64,000 nt of DNA from Theropithecus gelada (Eukaryota; Chordata; Mammalia; Primates; Cercopithecidae). The notes under the pieces were generated by a model. It made no database searches, was not told the origin of the DNA, and saw only the letters and a list, made by a program, of their open reading frames with translations. Below are positions 1-11,340 of this stretch, in pieces. The stretch is from the NCBI RefSeq assembly GCF_003255815.1, contig NC_037670.1, forward strand, positions 30,550,981 through 30,614,980, given 5' to 3'. Every line of letters begins with the position of its first letter. The first letter of the stretch is position 1. The position numbers and the translations under genes were made by a program.

Positions 1-624
1 CTTTTCAAGATTTTAAAAAGTTTAATGGAAATTATGCCTTAATCTGTGATTAGAACATACAGGCTACTACTTACTAAATGTAGATGGTTAAGAAGACAAA
101 AAGCTTTTAAAACCCAAGCGCTCATGGAAGAAAAATAATAAGATCACTAGTCAACCATATATATGTATAAAATTTGGGAAGTGCAGCACCAAACCTCCCT
201 GACTGGGACCCTTGCAACCCGTCTGAATCCCAGCTCTCGCCTCTCCAAGGTTCTTCCTAAAGGAAGTGACTTTGTCAGAATTTTCTGGGTCCAATGCACT
301 CTCTAGATGAGACCCCACCAACTGCCAAGATGTAGAGCTCTGAGTCAACCTCCTGAGGAATGTGGTGGAGCCTCTCATGTCCCATCTCAGAATGGGGGTT
401 TCTGGCCTCCAAGGTGGACTTGATAGCTATGTTCCTCAGAGAAGAGAGGTGGGGTGTGGGGTCAAGGGCTTGGGCACCATGGGAGCGAGGGACCACAGCC
501 TTTACCACAGCAATCCCTCCACTGGGGAGCCCTGGCTGGTGGATGTCAGAGTGTCCACTCCGGTTTCCTAGGGGACAGAGGAAATGGAATGAAGAGAGAA
601 CAGGAGTATTTCCTCCCATACCCT
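1..624. other. Unique sequence, nothing recognised
   Basis: No repeat family, RNA gene or plausible coding exon was recognised. Open frames on both strands here are short and overlap each other, and none has a recognisable motif. Confidence 0.5.
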
Positions 625-960
625 GTGTGGTAGACTGATAATGGACCCCCAAAGATATTCAGTCCTAGAATTCCTAGAATCTGTTAATTATCCTTGTTTA
701 CCCAAGATCCCAATGTAACCACAAGGATCTTGATAAGAGGGAGTCAGGAGGGTCAGAGTCAGAGAGGAAGAGATGTGAGCACAGAAGCAGAGGTCAGGGT
801 GATGTGGCCACAAGCCAAGGAATGCAGGGAGCCTCTTGTCCCCTAGAGATTCCAGAAGGAACAAGACTTGCTGACACCTTGACATTAACCTCATGAGACT
901 GATTTTGGACTTCTGACCCTGAGAACGTTAGAAGAGTTCCTGGTAATAGTCTTTATAATG
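625..960 (+). mobile_element. Old MaLR-type LTR (MLT1-like)
   Basis: The text follows the pattern of old MaLR LTRs: a start with a run of C and A near AAAGATAT, then GATAAGAGGGAGTCAGGAGG, then GCCACAAGCCAAGGAATGC, then TTTTGGACTTCTGACC. The copy is diverged and has lost part of its centre between the start and the TGTAACCACAAGG block. The subfamily was not determined. Confidence 0.5.
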
Positions 961-984
961 CTGTTTATAGCTAATTTCTTTTTC

Positions 985-1644
985 AGTCAAAAAATTAATA
1001 CTTGAATATGATCCACATGTTGAAAAGTAGAAAAGTATACACAGTGCAGAAAGACTCTCTTCTCCCATCTCCCAGCCACTGGTTTCTCCTCCCTAGAAGG
1101 AACTGTAGTTAGTCAGTTTCTTGTGGATATTTCCAGAGATATTCTGTGCATAAAAAAGCATATAGTGTACATAAAGTATACGTAAAGTACACTGTGTCCA
1201 AACAGTAGCATATTATACACAGTATTTTGCACTTTCTTTTTTCACTTTATATTATCATGGAGTGAATTCTGTATCAGAATGTACAGTGCTGATTCTTCTT
1301 TTTAATAGCAGTGTTAATTTCCTTTTGTCTGTCTATGTGTTGTCATTCATACAATCAGCCATTTAGTGATGGACATTTGGGTTGTTTCCAATCTCTTTCC
1401 AAACAATATTTCAGTGAATATCTTAGTAACGTTACATTTTGTACATGTATAACCCTGTCTACAGGATTAAACCCCAGAAGGGGGATGGCCAAAGGGCATG
1501 TGCATTTTTTTAAAATTTGGGTAGATATGGCTGAGTTGCCCACCTTAAAGGTTGTACCAATTCACACTCCCAGCAGCAACATTTGAAAGTAGCTGTTCCC
1601 CAGCCCCAGTTATCTGATTTGATCTTTTCTATAAGCTTGATAGA
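985..1644 (-). mobile_element. L1M 3' UTR, antisense, split by an LTR
   Basis: The plus strand carries the antisense 3' UTR pattern of old L1 elements: AGAGATATTCTGTGCATA, GATGGACATTTGGGTTGTTTCC and GTACCAATTCACACTCCCAGCAG. The element resumes straight after the LTR at 2002 with ATAGGTGAAA, so the LTR landed inside an existing L1. Confidence 0.75.
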
Positions 1645-2001
1645 TGTATTAGCGTGTTCGCATGCTACTAATAAAGACATACCCGAGTCTGGGTAATTTA
1701 CAAAGGAAAGAGGTTTAATGGACTCACAGTTTCACATGGCTGGGGAGGCCTCCCAATCATGGAGGAAGACAAAGGAAGAGCAAAGGGACTTTTTACATGG
1801 TGATGAGCAAGAGAGCTTGTGCAGGGGAGCTCCAATTTATCAAACCATCGGCTCTCATTAGATTTTTTCACTACCACGAGAACAGTAAGGGGGAAACCGC
1901 CCCCACGATTCAGTTATCTCCACCTGGCCCTCCACCTTGACATGTGGGGATTGTTACAATTCAAGGTGAGATTTGGGTGGGGACACAGCCAAACCATATC
2001 A
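1645..2001 (-). mobile_element. Solo THE1-type MaLR LTR
   Basis: It starts TGTATTAG and ends CCATATCA, the reverse complement of a THE1 LTR. Internal landmarks are AATAAAGACATACCCGAGTC and GGGTAATTTACAAAGG. It is flanked by ATAGA (1640-1644) and ATAGG (2002-2006), a 5-bp target-site duplication with one mismatch. No internal region is present, so it is a solo LTR. Confidence 0.9.
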
Positions 2002-2019
2002 ATAGGTGAAAGCTTGGGG

Positions 2020-3276
2020 ACCTGATGAACTCTTGAAACAAGCTGGAGAAGGATCACCAGCATCCAAGCCCAGAAGGGCCCCTTCCTGGGTCCTCAGTCA
2101 CTGCATACCTGAGCAGCACCCCTACTTCCCCCTTCACCTTCAGCCCTCCTGGAGGTGCAGGTGTGAGAGTCTGACTTCTCCAGCTCCTTCTTTGACAGCA
2201 TTCTTCATGGCTGGATAAAATGTAGACCCTTGCAGCTGAGGGTGCAAAGTCTGGGCCATTCAGGGACAGGATGGAGGCATTGAGCTGCTACAGGTTCCTG
2301 CCAACCCCAAGAAGTAGAAGGACGGAGGCATGACTGCGTTTTCAGGACACATTAAAGTCATGCCTTCTGATTGTGCTGCATTTGACACTCATCAAATTCT
2401 CCTGGTAATCTGTGTAACAACTTTACATAAGAGAAAGCCATCCAGTTATTCAAATAAAAAGCATACTGGGTTGCTTTGATGTAAGGCTCTCCTCTCTGAC
2501 TTAACTCACCTCTGTCCTTCCTCTCTCCACCAGGTTTGTTTCACAAGTAGCATCATCAGCCCATACTCACTGCTGGTAAAAAGGCATTATTAATTTTAGA
2601 CTTTCTGTCAGACCAAAAACTTCTTATTCATCATGTAGTCCCTCATATGCATTCATTGCATCAAAATCAGAGTGCCAGGGGATAGATAGGGTATGGGCCT
2701 GGGGAGAGGCCTGAGAGAGGAGAAAACAGAGTCTTGGGTTTTAGACATTTAGTCTCTGAAAAATGCAAAGTGATTCTCTCAATGCAGATGGGAACAAAAT
2801 CATATAATTTGGGATGTGCCCTTTGTGTGCACCATTCTGGTCATTTTCTTTTCCTTCTATTTTTGCTATTGCAGCTTGCATGATTATGAAGTCCATCATG
2901 GAAATGTCTGGCCTAATGGTCAGTGAAAGAAACCAGAAACTACCAATGAGAAGTTTCTAATCTCTAGTTCAAAACAGAGCCTCTCCTAAGACTTCCATCA
3001 TGAGTTGCGTGCCTAGGATTTCTCTTGTATTGTAACTCAGTGGTGGCAGGGAGGACACTGAGCTAATCTGTCTTTTGGGATCTTGCAAACAGAATCATAG
3101 GGAGGTGACAGCCATCTCCTGAAACAGCCTCTCATTAGGAGATGGTGTCTAGGTGGCAGTTAAGTATGGCAGGGGATGCGTGTCATTTCCTGACTGAAAT
3201 TCAGAAAGAGAAAGAAGAGAGGCATGATTTCATGGAACAGTTGCTTATTTCCCCTTTCCTCCTTTCTCCAATTAAT
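2020..3276. other. Unique sequence, nothing recognised
   Basis: About 1.25 kb between the L1M/LTR block and the AluS with no recognised repeat. A pyrimidine-rich CTCTCCACCAG followed by GT-rich sequence near 2523-2540 looks like a splice acceptor, but no open frame or matching donor supports it. Confidence 0.5.
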
Positions 3277-3286
3277 AGTTCTGCCC

Positions 3287-3590
3287 AGCCGGGGATGGAG
3301 GCTCACGCCTGTAATCCCAGAACTTTGGGAGGTCAAGGTAGGTGGAACTCCTGATTCCTGAGGTCAGGAGTTCGAGACCAGACTGACCAACATGGTGAAA
3401 CCCCATCTCTAGTAAAAATACAAAAATTAGCCAGGCATGATGGTGCATGCCTGTAATCTCAGCTACTCAGGAGGCTGAGACAGGAGAATCGCTTGAACCT
3501 GGGAGGCAAATGTTGCAATGAGCTCATATCACGCCACTGCCCTCCAGCCTGGGCAACAGAGAGAGACTCCATCTCAAGAAAAAAAGAAAA
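3287..3590 (+). mobile_element. AluS
   Basis: Complete dimeric Alu with left arm, middle A-rich linker, right arm and an A-rich tail containing a G. It is flanked by AGTTCTGCCC (3277-3286) and AGTCCTGCCC (3591-3600), a 10-bp target-site duplication with one difference. It carries several substitutions in the right arm. Confidence 0.95.
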
Positions 3591-3600
3591 AGTCCTGCCC

Positions 3601-4300
3601 ATTGGTTGGCTTGTGTGGACTGGTGACTGGCTTGGTACAGGGCTATCAAGATGACCTGAGAGTTATTTGGGAGGCAGACTCAGAAAAGTATTTTTTTTTC
3701 CAGAATTTATTTTATTAATGGAAGTGAAGAAAATGGACTGAGTAGGAGATGAGAATAAATCCCACACTCACGGTTTGGTCAGAAGGGGGCAAGAATGGTG
3801 ATGTGATAAAAAGGCAGTAGATTGCATGTGGATTTGAAAGTCACCTTTATAGGAATCGAAGTCCTTCTACCTTTTAATGCCTCTATTAACAATGAGTGGG
3901 TCACACTGTTTGTGTTCTCCCTTACAGTTATGAAACTGTTAATGGCCTGAGTTGTCAGCATAAACATTCCTGCTCCCCCAACACTGTTCCAAGTGAACAA
4001 TGAATTTAATTTTCAAGGGACATTTGTGCTCATGACATCATAAAGTCAATGTTCAATATGCAGATGGGGGGTGATGGGGAGGAGGCGCATTAAAATACAC
4101 TGATTCCATCCGATGCACACCGTCAGCCTGAAGCCCTTCTAGACTGTCAAAAATGCATGAGGACACGTGAGGCAACTCACAAAATAAGCACAAATGGCTA
4201 CTAGCGATGAAGAATTTAGCCTCTCTAGGTATCCAAGTGTGCAAATCAAATAATTTACAATACTGATGAGCTATAAGGATAATAATAGTATTATTAATAA
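3601..4300. other. Unique sequence, nothing recognised
   Basis: AT-rich intergenic sequence with a T run at 3690-3700. No repeat family, RNA gene or exon recognised. Confidence 0.5.
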
Positions 4301-4304
4301 TGAC

Positions 4305-4500
4305 AACACCATGGTGCCTACTATAAGCTAGGGCCTTTTAAAAATACAGTTGTACAAATAACAACTCGTTCAATCCTCACAATAATTCTTTGAGATGGAG
4401 ATTATTATTACTCCCATTGTAAGCATGAAGAAACAGGCAAGAAAAGGTTAAGCGACTTGTCTAAGATCACACAGCTAAGAAGTGAGTGCCAGCACCTCCC
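4305..4500 (-). mobile_element. MIR (tRNA-derived SINE), antisense
   Basis: The plus strand shows the reverse complement of the MIR core: CAATCCTCACAATAATTCTT, GATGGAGATTATTATTACTC and AAGATCACACAGCTAAGAAG. It is diverged, as expected for this ancient mammalian family. Confidence 0.75.
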
Positions 4501-4662
4501 TATGACGCCACTCAGCGGAGACTTTGCAGAGAAGCTATTTGGGGAAAGCATCACTGTCTCTGGTAGTGAAAGGAGCACTTGATTCAGAGTCCAACAACTC
4601 TGTTCAACCTGCTCCATTCTTGGCCTTGAGCATGTTATACAACTTCTCTGAGTTTCAATTTC

Positions 4663-5039
4663 TGTATTAGTCCGTTCTCCTGTTGCTATAAGGACATACC
4701 CAAGACTAGGTAATTTGTAAAGGAAAGAGGGTTAATTGACTCACAGTTCCACAGGGTTGGGGAGGCCTCAGGAAACTTACAATCATGGTGGAAGGGGAAG
4801 CAGACATGTCCTTCTGCATGTAGCAGCAGGAAGGAGAAGAATGAGCAAAAGTGGGGAAAGTCCCTTAAAAAACCATCGGATCTCGTGAGAACTCACTCAC
4901 TATGATGAGAACAGCAGCATTGGGGTAAGCGCCCCCACGATTCAATTACCTCTTAATGGGCCCCTCCCACCACACATGGGAATTATGGGAACTACAATTC
5001 AAGATGAGATTTGGGTGGGAACACAGCAAAACCATGTCA
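4663..5039 (-). mobile_element. Solo MaLR LTR (THE1/MST type)
   Basis: It runs from TGTATTAGTCCG to ACCATGTCA, with the typical ATTCAATTACCTC and CACAGCAAAACC blocks. Flanks are ATTTC (4658-4662) and ATGTC (5040-5044), a 5-bp target-site duplication with one mismatch. It sits inside the MIR. Confidence 0.85.
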
Positions 5040-5074
5040 ATGTCTTTACCTGAACAATAGGGATAGTGTTATTA

Positions 5075-5151
5075 TTAGCTTGATGCACAAGTTATTGCGG
5101 TTTTTGCCAGTTTTAATGGCAAAACCTGCAGTGACTTTTGCACCAACCTAA
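5075..5151. mobile_element. MADE1 (mariner-derived MITE)
   Basis: A 77-bp near-palindrome. The left arm reads TTGCGGTTTTTGCCAG and the right arm ends GACTTTTGCACCAACCTAA. It matches MADE1, the 80-bp mariner (Hsmar1-type) hairpin from which the miR-548 family arose (established knowledge). A TA lies just before it; the downstream copy is mutated to TG. The left terminal repeat is more degraded than the right. Confidence 0.9.
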
Positions 5152-5230
5152 TGCTTCACAGATCATTGAAAAGATTAAACATAATAATTTGGGTTTGTGG
5201 AAACCCTTTGCTAACTCTAGAATCTTAGGT

Positions 5231-5900
5231 AAGATGGTAGAGCCAAAGTTCAGGCCCCTGCTTTTCTGGGACTGTTCATTAAGCAAGTGAGCCTGTGTGC
5301 TTGAGGAAGAAAGATCTCAAAGGGTCCATTTAACCTGTCAAAATCACTAGACTAAATAAACTTTGGCAAACTGTTTCTAAAACGCTTTAACATGTGCTAA
5401 GCTTTTTGCAAGAGCAGTTTCCATCTATTTCTAGGAATGTATCCAGTTTTAACATGCCATGATTCTGATTTTTTTCAGAATTTATTATTATCTGGGGGAT
5501 TCCATTAAAAGTAAGTAACTCTTAGAGCCACACCATAATGAATGAATTTTCTTTTAGGTGACTTCCCTACATAAATAAAATGCCTCCTTCTAGATAGCTA
5601 CTGCGAGAACTTTGCTTTCAAGCACCTGCTTTTTGATCTCAGAAGAGAGTTAGACTAGTAACTATGCCATTTCTAGCCATTTTAAACAAAGGAGGTTTGC
5701 CCACTGTTTTGTGCAGTCTTCTCCATTGGGAGGGACACCTGGTGATGAGAAATACAAGGACGAGGTTCAGCCTTCTCAGTGAACACTCCATGTAGTTATA
5801 ATTTGTGTGCCACCTGCTATCAATAAGGCTTGGAGATGACATAGGATGACATCCACATTTATGCTGAGTAGTTAAAGAGAAACTAGAAGGCCAAAGCTCC
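5231..5900. other. Unique sequence, nothing recognised
   Basis: No repeat, RNA gene or exon recognised. The 93-codon minus-strand open frame at 5639-5920 shows no family motif and runs into the hAT remnant. Confidence 0.45.
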
Positions 5901-5906
5901 TGTAAA

Positions 5907-6483
5907 TTGGTGGTTCTCAAATATTGGAGGCCACAGCACTTTTGAGAACCTGATAAAGGCTAAGGAGATGCTCTTTCCTGAAAAATGCACTGTATTAATC
6001 CATTCTCATATTGCTATAAAGAAATAGCTCAGACTGAGCAATTTATAAAGAAAAGAGGTTTAATGGGCTCATGGTTCTGTAGGCTGTATGGGAAGCATGG
6101 TGTTGGCATCTGCTCAGCTTCTGGGAAAGCCTCAGGAAACTTAAAATCATGATGGAAGGTGAAGGGGGAGCAGGCACCTCATATGGCCAAAGCAGAAGCA
6201 AGGGCAAGAGAGAGGGGAGGTCTCACATACTTTTAAGCAACCAGATCTCATGAGAACTCACTCAATATCCTGAGATCAGAGCCAAGGGGATGGTTCTAAA
6301 CCATTCATGAGAAATCCACCCCCATGGTCCAGTCACCTCCCACCACGCCCCACCTCCAATACTGGGGATTAGAATTCGACATGAGATTTGGTGGGGACAC
6401 AGATCTAAACCATGTCATACACATTCACATGTCCACAGAAATGTTTGTCTGCAGTTTGTGGAGTCCTCAAGTTAAGAGTCTCA
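5907..6483 (+). mobile_element. hAT-type DNA transposon remnant, split by an LTR
   Basis: The left piece (5907-5990) begins TGGTGGTTCTCAAA and contains TTGAGAACCTGATAAAGGC and CTGAAAAATGCAC. The right piece (6418-6483) ends GTTAAGAGTCTC. The two ends resemble hAT-Charlie terminal repeats. The MaLR LTR inserted between AAAAATGCAC and TACACATTC. The exact family was not assigned. Confidence 0.55.
5991..6417 (-). mobile_element. Solo MaLR LTR (MST type, 427 bp)
   Basis: It starts TGTATTAATCCATTC and ends AACCATGTCA. Its extra central block (GGAAGCATGGTGTTGGCATC) is typical of MST rather than THE1. Flanks TGCAC (5986-5990) and TACAC (6418-6422) form a 5-bp target-site duplication with one mismatch. 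Confidence 0.85.
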
Positions 6484-6489
6484 GAGAGG

Positions 6490-6539
<50 letters not shown>

Positions 6540-6545
6540 AAAGAC
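6484..6545. repeat. (GA)n microsatellite
   Basis: A nearly pure GA dinucleotide run of about 45 bp, with GGGA interruptions at the left edge and AAAGAGAG at the right. It abuts the right end of the hAT remnant. Confidence 0.95.
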
Positions 6546-6639
6546 AGATGAGGAGGCAGGAGAAAAGAAATACACTAAAGCTTGACTAATGGGACCTGTG
6601 TGTTTATGCCTAAATTTGTTGCTGGACTTTGAGGTTCAT

Positions 6640-6850
6640 GCAGGACTGGCTACATATTTTGCAGGACCCAGTGCCAAATGAAAATGCAGGGTCCCTGGTT
6701 CAAACATCATTAAGGATTTCCAGACAGCAATACCAAGCATTAAACATTAAACCAAGCTTGAGCATAGGCCCCTATGCCATTGCACGGATCCCTTGCTCAT
6801 GAAGTAGACCCTGGGCCCAGGAGGCCAAGAGGTACACTGGGCTTTCTGGT
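6640..6850. mobile_element. Probable interspersed repeat, family not named
   Basis: The phrases TTTTGCAGGACCCAGTGCC, AAAATGCAGGGTCCC and GAAGTAGACCCTGGGCCCAG have the feel of a dispersed mammalian repeat that I have seen but cannot name with certainty. No terminal repeats were located. Confidence 0.3.
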
Positions 6851-9490
6851 CTGTTTTTGAAAGCACAGCCTCGTAAAATGTAATATCCTGCATTAATAAA
6901 CGTTTGGTGAACTTGGTATTATAATTTTTAAAGTTTCAACACGATATTTATATTTATGGTGGATAAGCCAAAAAAAAAAATGAAAAAGAAAAGAAGAAAC
7001 CAAAAAATTCCAACAAACCAATCTGTTTCCCTATTTATGCCAGTGTTGAACTGTTAGCAAGAGAGACAGCAGCCCCTCCACCGCAGACAGCTGCAGGCAG
7101 ATTAGCAGAAAATGCATGATTTGGCAACATGCCAGATATTCTGGCAAGCGGCTGTACCAGGCCAGCTGGACTGCAGCACCTGAGGTGCATCACCTTTAAA
7201 ATCTGATGCTTATGAAATGTGACCTCTTTCTCAATTTTATATTTATCAGGGTATCACATGCACATGGTACAAAAAAAATTTAACATTTCCCAACGACTTA
7301 TGTAAAAAACATCTGCCCTCAACCCACCACCTTCTCCCCCTCATGCTTCTTTCCAGGACTTTCAACCCTGACCTGTTTCTTTTGGTATTTACCATTTTCT
7401 TTCTAGATGAGATGCTTATCTGCAATTTTTGCATTTATCCATTTTCCTCATTATCTGTTGACTTCCTGAAGCAGACATTTGTTACTTGTAGAAGTTCAAC
7501 ATTTTTTGAACACGCCTTGTATTCTGGTAATTTCCTGAGTTCCCAAGATAGAAGTCATAAAAAAATGCGTCATTACATGACAGCTGGGGCGCAGGCATGG
7601 AATTTAGACTTCATCAATCAGATGCCCCTTATTAAGATTTTGATCCCAAAGTAAGCCCAGGAGGAAAGGGGCATGCAGGGAAGGAATCTTCTAGCAGCCG
7701 TGGTGGCGCACGGTTTGGCGTTTGTGAAACAGAACGGCCAGAGCCTCTGGTACATGGTCCCAGGCATCGGTGGCATGATGTGTCAGGGGTAGTGTGGGTG
7801 CTGGGCACCAGAGACGGCGGGGCATTCACAGAGCAGCCCGCAGTGTGGCTGGGCATTGTTCCTTGAGGTGCTGGAGAGTGACCTGATCTCCTTTAATAAC
7901 CTCATTTCCTGCTTTCACCAGCCAGGGAAAGTCTGCCGTTTGCAGCTCAGAGCCTTGACTTTCACACTTGGTAGATGAAGCTGCAGCTCTCTCACCCTTC
8001 TGCCCATCTCCCGTTATGGTGCCATCATTTTTTCGTTAAATCAGTCTTCAGTGTTTACATTATTATGACCACGTAAATGTTGTTTAGTGCTGAACCAAGT
8101 TGTGTATCGTATGTAACAGGATGTTAGAAAAGGATGCTTTTTCCCTCAATTTAAGCTAAAACTCCAAGACAAAAGATGCTGATGAATCCCACATTTCAAA
8201 GTGAGGAATGAGGCCACCAAGCAGGACTTGCAATGGAGAATCCAGTAATGAGATTCTGTCCTTAACTGACCACCCAGCTCCAGTCTATACAAAGAGACTT
8301 AGAAGTCTAGGGAGTTGGAGATTAGATGAGTCCTTTTGGAAAGAGCTGTCAGAGTGCTGAGAATCTTAACACTAATTCCTCCTCACCCAATATACACCCT
8401 ACCACACATGGAAGGGATGGAGAATACCTTTCCTTCACTCCCAGCCTAGGGAAGGGGGTTTCCGGGGTCCCTGATGCAAGTCTCCACGAGCCTGTGGAGA
8501 CCTGTTAGGTGGTGCCTGAATCACACCTAAAAAATCTAAAAGTGAGACTGAGCCAGATGGGACCACACAAGAGGGGTCATCTGAATTCTCAGAGTTTGGC
8601 CTGGAGGACCTGGTGACTACAGTGGGTCAGAAAACCACTGGATTCCCAGGAGCTGAAGGGAAAACAAGGAGTGGCCAGCCAGGGAAAGGCATTGGCCAGT
8701 ATCAAGAGAATTGCTGGTGAGAAAACCCCAAGAATGATTGGAATGGGGGAGTCTCCCAAACCCCCCTATCCAGCCCAGAAGCAGCTTCGTTGGCCATCTT
8801 ATGGCAAATCTGACCTTTCTTGTTTCCTTGAACCTTACCTCTCCTTTCTCCCACCCTGAAAAGGCCAGAACCCTTGCTTAACAAGCTGAGAGTAGACAGC
8901 AGAAAACTCAAGGCTGAGCTGCCAGCTTCCTCAGGCAGCCAACTGGCCCAGAACAGGACAGTCAGAGAAGGTGGAGCTCTAAATTTAAGTAAAATACATT
9001 ACCACTAGACAGATCTGCAGATTGTAACACTGAAACAAGTCATTTTTTCTTATTGTAGATGGCCAAGAAGCTTTTAAATTACTTAGTAATAACCCTCCCC
9101 ACCCCCAACACAGACACATAGATCATTGGATTTGTCTTAGATTTTATTCAAATGGTGAGGCTGTGCAGGGTGGATTTAAGTAGGGGTGGGGGAAAAATGA
9201 AAATGGGGTTTGTTTTCATTGCAGGTCCTCTATCTGCAATGTGATTCCAGAAACTAGGAGTGAGGGAGCAGGGAGAATGAGACAGATAAGAAGGACAAGT
9301 TCTTATAAGGGCATAATTAGTAAAGTCACTGAGGCAGGCAAAGGTGGCTCAGTCTTGCCAGGCCTTTGGCAGAGAATGGAGAATACTTCCTAGAATTGGC
9401 CATCCAGTGAATGGGAGGCTGTGCCATTTATCCTTTAACTCCGCTTTTTCATTGTTGAAGTTATAGTCTAGGGTTGTTGTTGTTTTAAGT
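6851..9490. other. Unique sequence, nothing recognised
   Basis: The longest repeat-free stretch of the left third (about 2.6 kb). It holds an A-rich patch at 6970-7010. A slightly CpG-richer patch lies at 7690-7850. I see no splice-bounded open frame and no RNA gene. Minus-strand and plus-strand open frames here overlap and lack motifs. Confidence 0.45.
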
Positions 9491-9496
9491 TACAGT

Positions 9497-9785
9497 TTGT
9501 TTGAGCGGGAGTCTTCCTCTGTCACCCAGGCTAGAGTGCAGTGGCGTGATCTTGGCTCACTGCAACCTCCACCTTCTGAGCCCAAGCAATTCTCCTGCCT
9601 CAATCTCCTGAGTAACTGGAACAACAGGTACCTGCCACCACGCCTGGCTAATTTTTGTATTTTTAGTAGAGACAGGGTTTTGCCATGTTGGCTAGGCTGG
9701 TCTCGAACTCCTGACCTCGGTGATCCACCCACCTTGGCCTCCCAAAGTGCTGGGATTACAGGCATGAACCACTATGCCTGGCCTA
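9497..9785 (-). mobile_element. AluS, antisense
   Basis: Full Alu body in reverse complement, from a mutated GAGCGGGAGTCTTCC start to GCCTGGCC. The usual oligo(T) at the left edge is missing; it is replaced by GTTGTTGTTTTAAG-like sequence, so the tail has decayed or been lost. Confidence 0.93.
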
Positions 9786-9904
9786 AATTACATGTCAAGT
9801 TGCAACTTTCAGTGTAGCAATTACATGTTTCTATTTCCTTTCTTGTACCATTGGATTTTTTCCCCAAAGTTAATAAATGCTTCCTTTTTTCTTTTTTCTT
9901 TCCC

Positions 9905-10204
9905 TTTTTTTTTTTTTTTTTTTTGAGACGGAATCTCACTCTGTCACCCAGACTGGAGGGCAGTGGCGGGATCTCTGCTCACTGCAACCTCTGCTGGCCA
10001 GGTTCAAGTGATTCTCCTGCCTCAGCCTTCTGAGTAGCTGGGATTACAGGCACCTGCCACCACGTCTGGCTAATTTTTGTAGTTTTAGCAGAGACAGGGT
10101 TTCACCATCTTGACCAGGCTGGTCTTGAACTCCTGACCTCATGATGCACCTGCCTTGGCCTCCCAAAGTGCTGGGATTACAGGCGTGAGCCACTGCACCT
10201 GGCC
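9905..10204 (-). mobile_element. AluS, antisense
   Basis: A 20-base T run (9905-9924) followed by GAGACGGAATCTCACTCTG, ending GCACCTGGCC. Both Alu arms are present. Confidence 0.95.
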
Positions 10205-10502
10205 TTCTTTTTTTTCATTTGCTTCATTTTCTATGAGCCCCTCTAATTGCTCCATCAGCCGTTTGTTATTTTACAAATGTGCAATATGTCCTTTAATTCA
10301 TTTGATTCATATCCTCTTCTGGCTGACCTCTCTTCTAAGGCTTCTCTACACCTTCAGCTGGACTAGTTCTTCTTGTCCTGCGGTTTACTTCCTTCCTGAG
10401 ACATTCTTGTGCTCCTCTCCCTTACAGGCTTGAATCCATGAGTCCAATGATTGGGCCTATGTCTTCCATTAATTAGCTCACCCGTTCTTCAAAAAATTTG
10501 CT
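10205..10502. other. Inter-Alu sequence, pyrimidine rich
   Basis: T- and C-rich sequence between two Alus. It could be part of the same old element as 10800-12540, but no family was recognised. Confidence 0.35.
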
Positions 10503-10792
10503 GGGCTGGGCACAGTGGCTCACATCGGTAATCCTAGTACTTTGGGAGGCTGAGGTTGGCAGATTACTTGAGCCCAGGAGTCCAAGACCAGCCTTGGCAA
10601 CATAGTAAAACGTCTCTACAAAAAAATTAGCTGGGCATGGTGGCATGTTCCTGTAGTCCCAGGCTGAGGTGGGAGGATCACTTGAGTCCAGAAATTAGAG
10701 GCAGTAAGCTGTGATCACGCCACTGCACTCCAGCCTGGGTGACAGAGTGAGACACTATCTCAACAACAACAACAACAACAACAACAACAAAA
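10503..10792 (+). mobile_element. AluJ with (CAA)n tail
   Basis: An old Alu (GGGCTGGGCACAGTGGCTC start) with a shortened right arm: the stretch between CCTGTAGTCCC and AGGCTGAGGTGGGAGG has lost the usual GCTACTCGGG. Its poly(A) tail has become a CAA trinucleotide run at 10760-10790. Confidence 0.93.
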
Positions 10793-11340
10793 GCATTAAA
10801 AAAAATGTTTTTATTCCATTTTCACACTTGATTGATAGTTTAGCTAGGTATAAATTGCTAGGTGGAAATGCGTTTTTATGCAGAATATTAAAGGTAACAC
10901 TACCTTTTTTTAAGCTTCCAAGGATGATATTGAGAAGTAAGGTACCATTCTAAGTTTCACCCCTTAGCATGTAAACTGATTCCCCCCATCACTCTCTAAA
11001 AACTGTAATATCTTTTCTTTATCTCTGAGATTTCATCATGACTTGTACTGAGCTCTTAATGGCCCTTTCATTTTAGAAACTAATTTTCTTAAGTTTTAGG
11101 GTAAATGTCTGCATGTTTTTAGACAATAATTTTTTCTTCTTTATTTTTTCTATTCATTCTTTCTGGAGTTCCTCTTAGTAGTATACTTGACCTTATGGAG
11201 CAATCCTCATTTTATTTTCTCTTTTCTGTTTCCTATTTCTAGTCTCTTTGTTCTACTTTCTGGAAGAGTTTCTTAATGTTTTCTTTCATCTTTATTTGGG
11301 GGATACTTTTAAAACTTTCTATTACATTAAAATTTTTAAG

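Larger units (their letters stand above)
4560..5230 (+). mobile_element. MIR-like SINE in pieces, split by an LTR and a MADE1
   Basis: The 5' piece (about 4560-4662) matches the MIR sense pattern: a sequence resembling CACTTACTAGCTGTG, then CTTGAGCATGTTATACAACT, then CTGAGTTTCAATTTC. It resumes at 5040-5074 with CTGAACAATAGGGATAGTG. A last piece after 5152 has AAAAGATTAAACATAATAA, like the MIR/L2 3' part. The two interruptions are the LTR at 4663-5039 and MADE1 at 5075-5151. Confidence 0.6.

Noticed and set aside
2500..2545. Possible exon start after CTCTCCACCAG
   Set aside because: Acceptor-like strings of this quality are common by chance, and no open frame or donor follows.
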